DNA of 64,000 nucleotides from Coriobacteriia bacterium (GTDB lineage Bacteria > Actinomycetota > Coriobacteriia > WRKU01 > WQUG01). The stretch is taken from assembly GCA_009785705.1 (NCBI GenBank), contig WQVS01000001.1, positions 1 to 64,000 of the forward strand, in the 5' to 3' direction. A program made the position numbers and the translations under genes. Numbering within the stretch: the first letter of the stretch is position 1; the number at the start of each line of letters is the position of its first letter. Of this stretch, positions 62,298 through 64,000 are shown piece by piece. The notes under the pieces were generated by a model. That model was not told the DNA's origin, made no database searches, and saw nothing but the letters and a program-made list of their open reading frames with translations.

Positions 62298-62348
62298 CCT
62301 CAAAATTTTGCTAAAATGGAAAGCCTTTCCTCCGGCACCACCTCAAAA
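62285..62348. repeat. Direct repeat of the tRNA-Leu 3' end (att-like)
   Basis: A 21-bp perfect direct repeat covering the last 13 bases of the tRNA plus 8 flanking bases: 62285-62305 and 62328-62348, starting TCCTCCGGCACC. Such duplications arise when elements integrate at the 3' end of a tRNA gene. Here only 22 bp separate the copies, so it would be a scar or a short duplication. The rest of the region up to the next gene has a TAAAAT box and nothing else recognisable. Confidence 0.8.
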
Positions 62349-62539
62349 ATTGCAAAATTCATCTTCCCGATTCCAGCGATTAGCCTCATAGACAACTCTT
62401 GAGGATACATTATTGTGTGTTGTCCTGCACATATTTATGTATGCAAATCATGCTTAAAATGTGAACATCTTGTGATAAAATAATCTACGTATGAAAAGAC
62501 ATAGGAAGATGCGCGCACGCGCGAAGGAGGATGTCTATC

Positions 62540-64000
62540 ATGGATCGTCACATTGCAAGAAGTGTTACCTTCAAGAAATTATTCAGTTTTTTCTTAGCCA
62601 TTGCTCTACTTACTTCAAGTCTAACTTCGGTGGCAGCGGCATTGCCAGACGCTTCACTATCTGGTGAAATAAGCCCCGCTACAAATACTTTGCTTATCAC
62701 TGACAGGCAGGTTGACCCAGACACCTCAAATGATATGGGCTTTATTAATGTGCCCAGAGTGCATGATGGGCGCATCTGGACAGACAAAAGCGTTACTCCT
62801 GGCCTAGAAGAAGATGACTTTACGGTCACGCTTTCAGCTCTTAGTCAGTCTTTTTCAACTATAGAGGGCTATGCAATTCCAGCAGACACCGTATTTGTCA
62901 TTGATGTGTCAGGCAGCATGGCAAATACTGATCCTGGAGCAGAGCTTTCCCGAATAACTTTTCTGATTGAAGCGCTCAATGAAGCTATTGGCATACTTCA
63001 AGATGCTAACCCTCAGAATCGTCTTGCAGTTGTTGCTTATGGTGGCGTCAGTGGGGGATATGCAAGAGTGCAGCATGTTCTTGCTTTAGGTCGCTATACT
63101 GCAGTTGGTAGCAATTTTTTCTCAGTATCTGGATCAACAGTAACAGTTAATGCAAGTCCTGTACCTGGTTCGGGAGGAAATCGTGTTGTTTCCTCTCTTA
63201 GGGTCGAAGGGTCAACTCCTACACAGTGGGGCATCTATGAAGGCGCTCAAATTTTAGAGCAAGCTAGCACTACAGTAGTTGTGCCTATGACAGACATTGA
63301 TGGTACGGTTACCGATGTCACTGTTACGCGCAGACCAAACCTTGTACTTATGACTGATGGTGAACCAACCATGGGTTGGTCAAACTATGCTTTTGACTCT
63401 GGTGTTGCTAGCAACCCTGTTATTCCTGGGTCCAGTGGAAATCAAATCGTAAGCCCCTTAGCCCCTGCAGGCTTTGTGGGGGATGGATTGTATGGCGAGC
63501 TGGGTGTGAGCCTACTGACTGTACTAACAGCATCGCATAGAAAACAGTTAGTGCTTGACCACTATTTCCCCACAGGGACACCTAGTGGACAAGCTGGGCA
63601 ACCAGGACCCTCGGTAGGATTTTATACTATTGGCCTTGGTGCTCAGCCCACACAGGCAGCCACAGATCTTATCCGCGCAACGATGGATCCCTTTAATGTC
63701 GCCACAGACAATAATGCTGATGCAATACATTCCAATATTCGAAGTAGCATGAATCTGCCCTCTGGTTATACGACAAACCCTTATGCAAGCCCTAGCGACC
63801 CTAGCATGGGTGATTTGCTCAGAAATTTTGCAGCAACTTCCGGGGCAAGTGCTGATTTCAATGCACAGCGCAGAATTGCTCATGGTAATTATATTTGGGA
63901 TGCGGCTCCAATAGAGGTCATAAATACTGTTGACTTAACGCTTCCTGACTTAGACTATGCCGATGCTTTTTTTGAGGCAACAAATCTTGATACGCTAAGA
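62540..64000 (+). CDS. Secreted von Willebrand factor A domain protein (5' part, runs off window)
   Basis: Open to the window edge, 487 codons seen. A signal peptide (FFLAIALLTSSLTSVAAA) precedes an N-terminal region and a VWA domain with MIDAS motif VFVIDVSGSM and later LMTDGEPTMGW. A ~60-residue insert lies between the first strands. Such proteins are often cell-wall-anchored adhesins or pilus tips; the C-terminus is out of view. AAGGAGG precedes two in-frame ATGs; the second is better spaced. Confidence 0.88.
   Translation, partial: MDRHIARSVTFKKLFSFFLAIALLTSSLTSVAAALPDASLSGEISPATNTLLITDRQVDPDTSNDMGFINVPRVHDGRIWTDKSVTPGLEEDDFTVTLSALSQSFSTIEGYAIPADTVFVIDVSGSMANTDPGAELSRITFLIEALNEAIGILQDANPQNRLAVVAYGGVSGGYARVQHVLALGRYTAVGSNFFSVSGSTVTVNASPVPGSGGNRVVSSLRVEGSTPTQWGIYEGAQILEQASTTVVVPMTDIDGTVTDVTVTRRPNLVLMTDGEPTMGWSNYAFDSGVASNPVIPGSSGNQIVSPLAPAGFVGDGLYGELGVSLLTVLTASHRKQLVLDHYFPTGTPSGQAGQPGPSVGFYTIGLGAQPTQAATDLIRATMDPFNVATDNNADAIHSNIRSSMNLPSGYTTNPYASPSDPSMGDLLRNFAATSGASADFNAQRRIAHGNYIWDAAPIEVINTVDLTLPDLDYADAFFEATNLDTLR

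Noticed and set aside
1..64000. CRISPR arrays, rRNA genes and insertion sequences
   Set aside because: No regularly spaced repeats, rRNA signatures or transposase-like proteins were seen on either strand.

Overview
The window looks like chromosome of an anaerobic actinobacterium, most likely a member of the Coriobacteriia. This is inferred from gene order and protein style, not from a marker gene. The supporting signs are the actinobacterial heat-shock order dnaK-grpE-dnaJ-hspR, a DUF3866 protein, an FDH-N-type formate dehydrogenase with a multihaem cytochrome, HypA/HypB, and a moderate base composition (about 45-50 % GC by eye). No rRNA, CRISPR array or insertion sequence was seen.

Layout. 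1-2.5 kb: end of a FecCD/BtuF-type metal or metallophore uptake operon (minus strand) and a small membrane protein. 2.6-14.1 kb: housekeeping translation and envelope genes (a truncated rimP, nusA, ylxR, infB, rbfA, nrnA, a truB-ribF fusion, lgt, htrA, rlmH). 14.3-18.7 kb: an orphan TrpX-like binding lipoprotein, a tryptophan T-box leader with a TrpB-like enzyme, then ffh. 18.9-22.6 kb (minus): a glycosyltransferase, murJ and a lone Bro-N/DinD-like gene. 22.7-29.2 kb: a Phd/PIN toxin-antitoxin pair, pyrG, a DUF3866 gene, ald, a candidate Fst-like type I toxin-antitoxin locus and xerD. 29.4-34.0 kb: accessory DNA with a MmeI-like restriction-modification enzyme carrying a 12-G tract, a DUF2971 protein and a lipoprotein. 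34.3-50.7 kb: a molybdenum/tungsten and formate dehydrogenase block. 50.9-57.9 kb: a multihaem cytochrome c, a B12-binding radical SAM protein, Tat export genes and hypA/hypB. 58.2-62.1 kb: the heat-shock operon. 62.2-64 kb: tRNA-Leu(CAA) with a duplicated 3' end, then a surface von Willebrand A protein running off the edge.

How the genes fit together. TupABC would import tungstate. MoaA, MoaC-MOSC, MogA, MoeA, MobA-FdhD and MobB would build, insert and sulfurate the pterin cofactor, helped by a cysteine-desulfurase-like protein. The product would serve a selenocysteine formate dehydrogenase (FdhA, B, I) that is matured with FdhE and exported by the Tat system encoded about 6 kb downstream. 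The tup-moa operon and the fdh operon each begin with a promoter of identical geometry. Each promoter is followed exactly at the predicted +1 by a closely related leader of about 240 nt: a shared 48-nt block with 47 identities, three smaller shared blocks, and non-identical peripheral stems that can still pair. I regard this paired leader as the best candidate for an undescribed regulatory RNA here. The second is the Fst-like locus at 28 kb. It has two convergent promoters with perfect 17-nt spacers, a 47-codon hydrophobic/basic peptide with a strong ribosome-binding site, an overlapping terminated antisense RNA, and repeats shared by both transcripts.

Other oddities are gene fusions (TruB-RibF without riboflavin kinase, MoaC-MOSC, MobA-FdhD), a RimP lacking its C-terminal domain, and low-complexity inserts in almost every cofactor enzyme.
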